Shown: positions 1-5,848 of the stretch, piece by piece
Numbering within the stretch: the first letter of the stretch is position 1
How the letters are laid out: each line of letters opens with the position of its first letter
NCBI GenBank assembly: GCA_003131925.1
Contig: PKWC01000097.1
Location: 5,142-10,989 of the forward strand
Origin: Alphaproteobacteria bacterium
GTDB taxonomy: Bacteria; Pseudomonadota; Alphaproteobacteria; Micropepsales; Micropepsaceae
Reading direction: 5' to 3'
DNA: 5,848 nt
Position numbers and translations under genes: made by a program
Notes under the pieces: model-generated
Database searches by the model: none
What the model saw: only the letters and a program-made list of their open reading frames with translations
Told to the model about the DNA's origin: nothing

Positions 1-1182
1 TGCTTCTGTTGCATCAAGCCGGTCCGACCGCCACAAAGAGACGCACGGAATCTTCGCCCGATCGGCGCGACGAGCATATTTCCGCCCAATGTCGCAGACT
101 TCCGACAGCAGTCCCTCTTCGAGACGGATGGGCTGAAGACCCAGGCTCAACAGACCCTCGTTTGCGACACTCAACTCGTTTTCGTCGGCTTCTTTCCGCG
201 GATTGGCAAGGAATTCGATCGTAGCTCCCGTCAATCCCGCTACGATCTTCGCCAGATCCCGAACACGGTGCGCCTCCGTCATCTGATTGAGTATTCTGAC
301 TCGATCACCGGATTTTGGAGGCCTCTCGATCGCGAGAGCAATGCACCGGCACGTGTCGCGGATATGAATGAACGCGCGCGTCTGGCCTCCGGTGCCGTGT
401 ACGGTCAGGGGATAGCCGATCGCCGCCTGCATGAGGAAGCGGTTCAACACCGTTCCGTAGTCGCCATCGTAGTCGAAGCGATTGATGAGCCGCTCGTCGC
501 GCTTCGTCTCCGCAGTTTGCGTACCCCAGACAATGCCCTGATGAAGATCGGTAATGCGAACTCCGTCATTCTTGTTGTAGAACTGGAAGAACAATTGATC
601 CTGGGCCTTGGTCATATGATAGATCGAGCCCGGACTCGTCGGATGCAGGATTTCCAGAGTCTTGCTCTCGCCGCCATCCTGCGCTGTCACCGTCAGATAG
701 CCCTCTGGAATCTTCATTCCCGAAACGCCGTATCCATAGACGCCCATCGTGCCCAGGTGAACGAGGTGGATATCCAGACCCGATTCGACGATCGCACACA
801 GCACCGCGTGCGTCGCGCCGAGATTGTTGGTGACGGTGTATAGTTTGTGCCGCGGCGATTTCATCGAGTAGGGGGCTGCGCGCTGCTCGGCAAAATGAAT
901 GATCGCATCGGGCTTGTGCAGCCGCATGAGGCGCAGAAGACTTGCATAGTCTTCACCGATGGAGAGTTCCTCGAACGCGATCGATTGGCCGCTCGCGTCT
1001 TTCCAGGCCGCAATCCTTTCGTTGATCGAGCGAATGGGCGTAAGCGATTCGACGCCCAGTTCACCGTCGATCATTCGGCGCGACAGGTTGTCGAGAATGA
1101 CGACTTCGTGGCCCAATTGGGAGAGGTGAAGGCTCGTCGGCCAACCGCAGAAGCCGTCGCCTCCCAGCACGAATACCTTCAT
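1..1182 (-). CDS. sqdB: UDP-sulfoquinovose synthase SqdB, C-terminus cut by window edge
   Basis: This enzyme makes UDP-sulfoquinovose from UDP-glucose and sulfite, using bound NAD+. The product is the head-group donor for the sulfolipid SQDG. It is an extended short-chain dehydrogenase/reductase. I translated the minus strand from the ATG at 1182-1180: 394 codons with no stop. Visible family marks are the N-terminal nucleotide-binding motif VLGGDGFCGWP (residues 5-15), DNLSRR (31-36), HFAEQRAAPYSMKS (96-109), LGTMGVYGYG (143-152) with Thr145 matching the catalytic Thr described for plant SQD1, the YHMTK catalytic Tyr188/Lys192 pair, DLHQGIVWGTQT (about 218-229) and NRFDYDGDYGTVLNRFLMQAA (about 240-260). 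The family is usually near 390-405 residues and the end ..IPCVSLW.. is already present, so only a few residues are probably missing. The Shine-Dalgarno is weak: GAGAG eight bases before the ATG. It lies 304 bases downstream of the sulfotransferase gene, so it may have its own promoter. The family call is very secure; whether the product feeds SQDG or another glycan is open. Confidence 0.95.
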   Translation of the reverse strand, partial: MKVFVLGGDGFCGWPTSLHLSQLGHEVVILDNLSRRMIDGELGVESLTPIRSINERIAAWKDASGQSIAFEELSIGEDYASLLRLMRLHKPDAIIHFAEQRAAPYSMKSPRHKLYTVTNNLGATHAVLCAIVESGLDIHLVHLGTMGVYGYGVSGMKIPEGYLTVTAQDGGESKTLEILHPTSPGSIYHMTKAQDQLFFQFYNKNDGVRITDLHQGIVWGTQTAETKRDERLINRFDYDGDYGTVLNRFLMQAAIGYPLTVHGTGGQTRAFIHIRDTCRCIALAIERPPKSGDRVRILNQMTEAHRVRDLAKIVAGLTGATIEFLANPRKEADENELSVANEGLLSLGLQPIRLEEGLLSEVCDIGRKYARRADRAKIPCVSLWRSDRLDATEA

Positions 1183-1190
1183 TGCCGCCG

Positions 1191-1202
1191 CTCTCGCGAG
1201 AG
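1191..1202. repeat. 12-base perfect palindrome just upstream of sqdB
   Basis: The sequence CTCTCGCGAGAG is its own reverse complement and ends eight bases before the sqdB ATG. Its GAGAG half is also the only Shine-Dalgarno-like stretch there. As a hairpin it would give only a 4-base stem with a CGCG loop, which is weak. It could instead be a protein-binding site overlapping the ribosome binding region, or chance in GC-rich DNA. No function is shown. Confidence 0.35.
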
Positions 1203-1272
1203 TACGCCAGGCGCACCTCGCACGAAAATCAATTTGACGCACGCCGCCCCGATCGCCCGTCGATTGTGTAAT

Positions 1273-1302
1273 ATAGTACCTTACGAAAAGTCGATTTTGC
1301 AA
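1273..1302 (-). promoter_or_regulatory. Possible sigma-70-type promoter for sqdB
   Basis: Read on the minus strand, TTGCAA (1302-1297, 4 of 6 matches to the -35 consensus) and TACTAT (1278-1273, 4 of 6 to the -10) are 18 bases apart, in the most AT-rich part of the gap. An overlapping TATATT (1275-1270) is a better -10 but sits 21 bases from the TTGCAA. The leader to the sqdB ATG would be about 85 bases. The match is modest and such pairs occur by chance, so this is a candidate only. Confidence 0.3.
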
Positions 1303-1486
1303 CGAATTCTCGTATGCAGGATATGCGTAATCTCAACGTGAAAATGCTCTAGTCAGGTGAGGCGGACCCTTCTGTTAGGACCACAATAACGGCGTCGTTA
1401 GCTGGAGTAGTGTCCCACCTTTGAATCCGGCTCCCATAACATTCGGAGTCTCTCGTCCGGAGCGAATTTTCTCACCGGTTGCTGCC

Positions 1487-3229
1487 CTATACTGAGCGTG
1501 AAGCGACTGCGTAATCGGCGCTAACGGCGCTGAAGATTTGCAAATCCAAATCATTCGCAGCGATCAACTCATCATAGAGACCGGTTCCGATCTCCGATCT
1601 TATCTCGGATTGTCGTTCTTCGACTGAACCAGTCTTGCGCCGCGTGATATTCTTGCGCACGGTTGCGAGTTCGAATTGCGAGAAATAGGGCGTCAGCAGA
1701 TAGCTCATCCGTTCCACGGATTTGTCGAAAACTTCGACGAGGCCCACAAACGGCAGCGTCTTCAACGTCCTCATGGCCCTTTCTTCTTCACTGCCGGCTT
1801 CCGGCGGCTCGTTGAAAGCCAGCCGGTGCGCCTGGAAATTGCGTGCCTGGCGATTTCCCGGGCTCGCAAGGAGCCCGCGCACGTAGCCGCCGAAATCGCT
1901 TTCCTTGGCCAACCGGGAACCGAATGTGTCAGCCCCTTGTCTGCGTTCGAATTCGTAAGCGGATTTGAGCCGGTCGATCGGATGCCGGATGAAGACGACT
2001 GGAATGACCTTGCGCCCTCCGAGATCGGGCACGGGAAGAAGTGCGGTATGCGAAGACAACGCCAGCAGATCGGGCCTTCCGCGCAGATATGCTTCCACGG
2101 CCGCAACATTCGACTTGATGCCGCACGGCGGGAATTCCTCGGTCGCCCAGAGGGGGCCAAAGTTGCGAACCAGAATCTCGTCGACCGAAGTGCCGGCATT
2201 CTTGAACAGATGATAGTGGAGAACCAGCGGACAATTCTTCGCATCGTACGCTACCGCCAGCCTCGTCGACCGTCCCCTGACCACCGCAGGGCGCGCATCG
2301 AATTCCTCTCCTAGTGCCACTTGTTGCTGCCGCCCGATAACCTTCGGCGAACCCGCGAAAAGGACGGCCTCGTCGAAACCCTTCCGCAGCCGGGCAATCG
2401 CCGCGTTGCGCCGGCCAGGGCTCCACGCGCTCCAGTTCTCCAACAAATCCCACGCGTCCAACACTTGCCGCGCGCAAAAGGGAGTTTGAGACAGCTCCTC
2501 GGTGCTCGCGATGTGATGACAATCCTGGGGTGCAATGAACTCCCTCAGCGCGGCGGATGTGTCCGGGCCGAGCGGTTCGATGCCGATTCGCAGCTGCTCG
2601 AACAGGCGTTTGAGCGCGTCGAGCGGGTCTTCGAGAAGCCGCTCATACGAAACAATTGCACCGAGAGCGCCGGAGATTTCGAGCTCCAGCGCCGGCAGGT
2701 TGTAACTCTGCCAAAGCAGTAGCGACGACCGCAGCGCCAGCCGATTGCGCGCGCGCAAAGATGCGGCGACCTCCAGCGGATTGCGGTAGACGAGAATGAA
2801 CCGCGGCGTGTATCCCGCCTCCGCGAGCGCGGCGCGCCAAAGCGGCAGGAACAACGCAATGCGCGGGTCTTTCAACATGATCGCGCCGGAAGTCCCGTAG
2901 GAGTGCCTGAGCGCTTCGACCGCATCCGGCAGCCATTTGCGTGCAATCGCCGCCGAGATGCGCTCGTTGCTGGTTGGGAGATCCAGTGCCGGCAGGAGGA
3001 ATGGACCGGGACGGTCCCAGGTGGCGCCGAGAGCAGCGAGGATTTTCTCGTTCAGCTGAACGACACCTACAGGCTCCCAGAACCCCTTCGGATTGTCACC
3101 GTGGGGCGCCATCAGGTCCGTGGGCAGGGCGTATCCGCAGAAAGCGAGCGCGCGCGCCAGGGCGGATGTCCCGGACCGATGCACGCCCAGAACAACGAGA
3201 GCCGTTCTCGAACCGTCAGATTCCGGCAT
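1487..3229 (-). CDS. Tandem two-domain PAPS-dependent sulfotransferase
   Basis: The 580-residue protein carries two sulfotransferase domains, predicted to move sulfate from PAPS to a hydroxyl, probably on a carbohydrate or lipid. Domain 1 (about 8-260) has the 5'-phosphosulfate loop GVHRSGTSALAR (15-26), KDPR (120-123), the 3'-phosphate site YRNPLEVAASL (148-158, with Arg149 and Ser157) and YERLLEDP (195-202), typical of bacterial general sulfotransferases. Domain 2 (about 333-560) has HYHLFKNAGTSVDEIL (338-353, with Lys343) and IRHPIDRLKSAYEFE (from Arg415 to Ser423), resembling the Sulfotransfer_2 carbohydrate type. Both Arg-to-Ser spacings are eight residues. No signal peptide or membrane segment is evident, which fits a cytoplasmic PAPS user. 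The ATG at 3229 is the first possible start, as an in-frame TAA lies 15 bases upstream; no clear Shine-Dalgarno is seen. The stop is TAG at 1487-1489. Both domains look intact; the acceptor is unknown. Two adjacent genes wrongly fused is unlikely because the frame is continuous through a long linker. Confidence 0.9.
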   Translation of the reverse strand: MPESDGSRTALVVLGVHRSGTSALARALAFCGYALPTDLMAPHGDNPKGFWEPVGVVQLNEKILAALGATWDRPGPFLLPALDLPTSNERISAAIARKWLPDAVEALRHSYGTSGAIMLKDPRIALFLPLWRAALAEAGYTPRFILVYRNPLEVAASLRARNRLALRSSLLLWQSYNLPALELEISGALGAIVSYERLLEDPLDALKRLFEQLRIGIEPLGPDTSAALREFIAPQDCHHIASTEELSQTPFCARQVLDAWDLLENWSAWSPGRRNAAIARLRKGFDEAVLFAGSPKVIGRQQQVALGEEFDARPAVVRGRSTRLAVAYDAKNCPLVLHYHLFKNAGTSVDEILVRNFGPLWATEEFPPCGIKSNVAAVEAYLRGRPDLLALSSHTALLPVPDLGGRKVIPVVFIRHPIDRLKSAYEFERRQGADTFGSRLAKESDFGGYVRGLLASPGNRQARNFQAHRLAFNEPPEAGSEEERAMRTLKTLPFVGLVEVFDKSVERMSYLLTPYFSQFELATVRKNITRRKTGSVEERQSEIRSEIGTGLYDELIAANDLDLQIFSAVSADYAVASRSV

Positions 3230-3357
3230 GGGAGCGATTCGTTAACACGTTTCGATTTGAGCCCGGCGCCATGCCGAAAACAACAAGTCCCGCGGTTTGC
3301 CCCTCATATTGCAGCCGGGGGCGTCCACAGCCGCATCAAACCACCAGCGGCGAACGG
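3230..3357. other. Short gap between the small gene and the sulfotransferase gene
   Basis: These 128 bases contain no recognisable gene. On the minus strand there is a 5-base inverted repeat, GCCGC and GCGGC around a 12-base loop (about 3331-3352), directly after the small gene's stop. It has no T-run and is too weak to call a terminator. No convincing promoter was seen, so the small gene and the sulfotransferase gene may be co-transcribed. Confidence 0.4.
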
Positions 3358-3540
3358 TCAGCGCTTTATCTTGTTGAAAGCATCAATGACGTCCTTTGCG
3401 CACCGATCGGGAATGGCGAGACTTACCACCTGTTGTGGCCTTCCGGCCCCGTCGAACCTGAAGAACGTCACCCTGAAGACGCCATTGTGAAAGGCCACGG
3501 CGTGCACTCCGTCCACCAGAATGGTCGTATCGTCCGCCAT
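3358..3540 (-). CDS. Small uncharacterised protein, 60 residues
   Basis: I do not recognise this protein with certainty. It begins MADDTTILVDGVHAVAFHNG and reads as alternating short beta strands (TTILVDG, HAVAFHNG, VFRVTFFRFD, QQVVSLAIP) followed by a helix (CAKDVIDAFNKIKR). The layout faintly recalls the DUF3467-type small proteins, but this is only a pattern impression. There is no signal peptide or membrane segment, so it should be cytoplasmic. Two ATGs are adjacent, at 3543 and 3540. The Shine-Dalgarno GAAGGA ends 3 bases before the first and 6 before the second, so I prefer the second; with the first the protein has 61 residues. It lies 70 bases after the glycosyltransferase stop and 128 before the sulfotransferase start, on the same strand. 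The good ribosome site, sensible composition and operon-like position make it a likely real gene; its role may be accessory to the neighbours. Confidence 0.7.
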   Translation of the reverse strand: MADDTTILVDGVHAVAFHNGVFRVTFFRFDGAGRPQQVVSLAIPDRCAKDVIDAFNKIKR

Positions 3541-3546
3541 CATTCG

Positions 3547-3552
3547 TCCTTC
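3547..3552 (-). promoter_or_regulatory. Ribosome binding site that decides the start of the small gene
   Basis: GAAGGA on the minus strand is a good Shine-Dalgarno core. Its distance is 3 bases to the ATG at 3543 and 6 bases to the ATG at 3540. Known preferred spacing of about 5-9 bases favours initiation at 3540. It is the clearest ribosome binding site in the window. Confidence 0.6.
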
Positions 3553-3610
3553 GCGATTGAATCAAATCGACATTAAAAGAGGTTAGTCGCGCCCAGGCAG
3601 TCTTCGTGAG

Positions 3611-5848
3611 CTAGGGCAAGCAGCGGTTGAGCACCAGATAGCCGGGGTCCGGCTCGCAGTAGAAGCCTGCCTTGTCGAGCGCCACACGCATCGTCTCGAC
3701 GCCACGCGCGAAGGAATATTCGGTTTCGATCAGCTGCCGGCTGGCGGCGGAAAGGCGTGTCCAGAGCGTCTCGTCCGTATAGAGGCGCACGATCTGCTTC
3801 ACCCACTCTTCGGGCGCCCACGCAATCAGGACTTCCGTGCCGTTGCGAACACCGATGCCCTCGGCCGCCAACGGCGACAACACGGAGGGAACGCCGTGCG
3901 CGAGCGCGTCGAACACCTTGCCCTTGACGCCCGCGCCAGAGGCGAGCGGAGCAACAAACACGCGAATATGCCCCAACATTTCCTCTACGCGGTCAACCTG
4001 CCCTTTCACGACCGTATTTTCGCGCGTCCAGCGTTTGCGGTTCTCGCGTGAAATGGCGGAGCCATAAATCTCGAACTGGACCTCCGGCAGCTCACGGATC
4101 AGCCCCGGCATGACGCGATCGAGGAAGAAATCCACGGCTTCGGCATTGGGAGTGTGACGGAAGCCGCCGAGGAACCCGATATTCCTCCGCTCCGCAAAGC
4201 CCGGGAGCTCGGCAATCGGCTCGGCGATCCAGGGCAGCCTGCCGGTCTTCGTGCTGCTCAGATTGTGGCTGAGGATGACCGCCTCTTCGACTGCGCTGTA
4301 GGACAGCGCCAGGTCGACCGTACGGAGTACGCCGAGCTCAGCCTCGCGAATCCCGACTGCAGCGTCGATCCGGGACGCATCCTGCGCCGCCACGCCGGCC
4401 CGGAGCTCGCGCAGGAAGTGCAGGTCGGCGAGATTGAGCACGACTTTCGCCTGGGGCGCATATTTCCGGATCGCTGCGAGCGTCTGCGCCGCCACCTGAT
4501 GACGTGTGACGTACACCAGTTCGAATTCCCGTCCGTGCGCGGCCAGGAAGGCTTCGATCGACCGCACGAAGGGCGCGTAGGACGTCTCCACGCCGATGCG
4601 CTGCAGCGCTTCGGTGTGACGTCCGAGATAGGCGCAGTTGGTCGGAAGGAACGTCACCTTGAATCCCAGCGCCTGCAAAGCGCGTATCTCCTGGATGCCG
4701 GCATAGCTGCCTGCGTCAAAGCCGATGCGCGGCACCTCGAAATCGAGCATCAGGGCGCGATATCGCGGTCCGCGGTCTCTTTCACGCTCTACATTCACGC
4801 CTTCCTGGCCATTGCCCGCGAAGGCGCTTGACCATTTGCGCTTGAATTTGGGTCGATTGACTTCCTGAAAGCGCTTCGCTCCCGAAGCGACCGAGGTGCC
4901 CGATGACGCGCCCTCGTAGTGATAGACAACCGCGTGCGGGACGTAGACCGTTTTCAGTCCGCGTGCGCGCACCTTGAAGGCGAGATCGGTATCCTCGAAA
5001 TAGGCGGGCGCGAATTCCTCGCTGAAGCCGCCCACATCTTGCCAGACTTGGCGCGGAATCATCAGCGCAGCACCCGAAACGTAATCCACCTGGCGCGTAT
5101 AGGAATATTCGGGAGCGGCGGCGTTCTGGTTGCGGCCGTAATTCCACGGATTACCGTTGGCCCAGACGATCCCGCCGGCTTCCTGCAATACCCCATTCGG
5201 ATAGAGCAGCTTGGCACCCGCGAGGCCCACACCATCGAAGCTTTCGAAGGCATAGAGCAACTCATCCAGCCAGCGCGAGGTCGGCTCCGTGTCGTTGTTG
5301 AGAAAAACGATATAGTCGCCTTCCGCCGCCTGCGCGCCGCGGTTGCAGGCGCGGACGAAACCTTGCGCGTCCGCGTGCCGCGCATGTTTGATTCCGTGAA
5401 CAATGTTTTGAATCTCAAGAGTCTCGTCGGCCGATCCGTCGTCGACGACGATCACTTCAAAGCTGGCTTTGTTCCAGGCGAACAGCAGCGCGGAGAGACA
5501 AAAATAGGTCATCTCGAATTTGTCGTGCACGGGAATGACGATCGAGACGCGCGGATTCTCACCGCGCGGAAACGTCAGCGGCCGGTAGCGATCGCGATGC
5601 ATCGGTCCGTGCAGCAGACTGTCGTGCAAAGACCGCAGATCGGCTTTCGCGCCTCCGGGCGCCCCCAGCTGGTCGAGCAGCGCGACGACGTCACCGGCCA
5701 GCGCCTCGATCGTCATCGCGCGGCCGGTGTCGGCGGTGTGCCCGTGGCCCTGGAGTTCCACCGCGATCACCTGCCTGCTCGCCGCGAGCGGTCCGAGCAT
5801 GGCCCCGAAATTGAGGTCGATGGTCATCAGGCCGCCGTGGAGCAGTAC
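3611..5848 (-). CDS. Two-domain glycosyltransferase (GT2 plus GT4-like) with a hydrolase-like N-terminal piece, 5' end outside window
   Basis: Predicted to transfer sugars from nucleotide donors onto a glycan or lipid acceptor in the cytoplasm. Residue numbers count from the ATG at 5827, but the frame stays open to the right edge, so the true start is not seen. Residues 1 to about 63 are alpha/beta hydrolase-like, not glycosyltransferase. The GT-A/GT2 domain (about 92-335) has VSIVIPVHDKFEMT (94-107), VVDDGSADET (127-136), LNNDTEP (176-182, the metal-binding acidic region), DYVSGAALMIPR (248-259) and YFEDTDLAFK (276-285, probable catalytic acidic pair). A GT-B, GT4-like domain follows (about 355-720) with NIGFLGGFRHTPNAEAV (549-565) and the donor-binding stretch GAGVKGKVFDALAHGVP (631-647). 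The stop is TAG at 3611-3613. No membrane segment is visible. The domain pair fits polysaccharide assembly enzymes; donor and acceptor sugars cannot be read from the sequence. Confidence 0.85.
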   Translation of the reverse strand, partial: VLLHGGLMTIDLNFGAMLGPLAASRQVIAVELQGHGHTADTGRAMTIEALAGDVVALLDQLGAPGGAKADLRSLHDSLLHGPMHRDRYRPLTFPRGENPRVSIVIPVHDKFEMTYFCLSALLFAWNKASFEVIVVDDGSADETLEIQNIVHGIKHARHADAQGFVRACNRGAQAAEGDYIVFLNNDTEPTSRWLDELLYAFESFDGVGLAGAKLLYPNGVLQEAGGIVWANGNPWNYGRNQNAAAPEYSYTRQVDYVSGAALMIPRQVWQDVGGFSEEFAPAYFEDTDLAFKVRARGLKTVYVPHAVVYHYEGASSGTSVASGAKRFQEVNRPKFKRKWSSAFAGNGQEGVNVERERDRGPRYRALMLDFEVPRIGFDAGSYAGIQEIRALQALGFKVTFLPTNCAYLGRHTEALQRIGVETSYAPFVRSIEAFLAAHGREFELVYVTRHQVAAQTLAAIRKYAPQAKVVLNLADLHFLRELRAGVAAQDASRIDAAVGIREAELGVLRTVDLALSYSAVEEAVILSHNLSSTKTGRLPWIAEPIAELPGFAERRNIGFLGGFRHTPNAEAVDFFLDRVMPGLIRELPEVQFEIYGSAISRENRKRWTRENTVVKGQVDRVEEMLGHIRVFVAPLASGAGVKGKVFDALAHGVPSVLSPLAAEGIGVRNGTEVLIAWAPEEWVKQIVRLYTDETLWTRLSAASRQLIETEYSFARGVETMRVALDKAGFYCEPDPGYLVLNRCLP
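5640..5848 (-). other. Truncated alpha/beta hydrolase segment fused in frame to the glycosyltransferase
   Basis: Reading in from the right edge, this segment encodes VLLHGGLMTIDLNFGAML, then VIAVELQGHGHTADT and MTIEALAGDVVALLDQLG. In the alpha/beta hydrolase fold these match the HGG oxyanion-hole strand, the strand ending in GHG, and the helix before the nucleophile elbow. The expected nucleophile motif (GxSxG) should follow almost at once, but the frame passes into ADLRSLHDSLLHGPMHRDRY, which leads into the GT2 domain. The catalytic Ser, Asp and His are therefore absent and the piece cannot be an active hydrolase. By hand count GC is 133 of 188 in 5661-5848 against 121 of 200 in 5461-5660. 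The join is probably within about 5625-5660. The fold assignment is strong; whether the fusion is biological or an assembly artefact is unresolved. Confidence 0.75.

Larger units (their letters stand above)
1183..1486 (-). other. Non-coding gap between the sulfotransferase gene and sqdB
   Basis: This 304-base stretch separates the sulfotransferase stop from the sqdB start. I see no coding frame that resembles a protein family in it, on either strand. Its middle, about 1261-1345, is clearly richer in A and T than the flanking genes. The part next to sqdB is GC-rich and contains a short palindrome. No hairpin followed by a T-run that would serve as an intrinsic terminator for the sulfotransferase gene was found. 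The likely content is the sqdB promoter and 5' untranslated leader. Confidence 0.6.

Noticed and set aside
566..1064. Minus-strand open frames at 566-799 and 861-1064
   Set aside because: They are off-frame to sqdB on the same strand and show no family features.
1311..1327. Short repeated TATGC units upstream of sqdB as an operator or direct repeat
   Set aside because: The repeated core is only five bases and is not clearly spaced or extended, so chance is the better explanation.
268..1341. Plus-strand open frames at 268-843 and 847-1341
   Set aside because: They lie antisense to sqdB, whose minus-strand translation matches a known family over the whole length. Their translations are Arg-rich and resemble no family.
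1676..2722. Plus- and minus-strand frames inside the sulfotransferase gene (for example 1676-2314, 1929-2522, 2321-2722)
   Set aside because: They overlap a frame with two complete sets of sulfotransferase motifs. Their own translations are rich in Arg, Pro and Ser and lack recognisable domains, as expected for shadow frames in GC-rich DNA.
3331..3352. Inverted repeat GCCGC/GCGGC after the small gene as a terminator
   Set aside because: The stem is only five bases with a 12-base loop and has no T-run after it.
2903..3576. Plus-strand frames of 195 and 211 residues across the sulfotransferase 5' end and the small gene
   Set aside because: They are antisense to two better supported genes and have low-complexity, Arg/Pro-rich translations. 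The opposite-strand small frame has a proper Shine-Dalgarno.
4154..4831. Plus-strand 225-residue frame inside the glycosyltransferase gene
   Set aside because: It is antisense to a continuous GT2-GT4 frame with clear motifs and has no family resemblance.
5640..5848. A working alpha/beta hydrolase gene at the right edge
   Set aside because: The segment lacks the GxSxG nucleophile motif and the acid and histidine regions, because the frame switches to glycosyltransferase sequence first.

Overview
The window looks like a surface-glycan or sulfolipid locus from a moderately GC-rich proteobacterium, probably an alphaproteobacterium. I base this on roughly 60% GC, the close fit of the UDP-sulfoquinovose synthase to the bacterial SqdB family, and the bacterial multidomain glycosyltransferase and sulfotransferase style. 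The lineage is inferred, not demonstrated. All convincing genes are on the minus strand, so the transcription order runs from the right edge to the left.

Region by region, in transcription order. (1) 5848-3611: a long reading frame, open at the right edge. It starts with about 65 residues of a truncated alpha/beta hydrolase and continues in frame into a two-domain glycosyltransferase, GT2 (GT-A) followed by GT4-like (GT-B). GC drops from about 71% to about 60% at the join, which suggests a recombination or assembly junction. (2) 3540-3358: a small uncharacterised protein of 60 residues with a good ribosome binding site. (3) 3357-3230: a short gap. (4) 3229-1487: a 580-residue protein with two sulfotransferase domains in tandem, each with its own PAPS-binding motifs. 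(5) 1486-1183: a 304-base non-coding gap with an AT-rich stretch holding a possible promoter, and a 12-base palindrome just before the next start. (6) 1182-1: a nearly complete sqdB (UDP-sulfoquinovose synthase) of 394 codons, running off the left edge without a stop.

Taken together, the genes cover making a sulfonated sugar nucleotide (SqdB), transferring sugars (GT2-GT4) and adding sulfate esters from PAPS (double sulfotransferase). The simplest readings are a sulfated exopolysaccharide or glycolipid locus placed beside the sulfolipid (SQDG) gene sqdB, or a single pathway that builds a glycan carrying both a sulfonate sugar and sulfate esters. The sequence cannot decide between them. The 304-base gap before sqdB favours separate transcription of sqdB. 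No tRNA, rRNA, CRISPR array, insertion sequence or convincing intrinsic terminator was seen.
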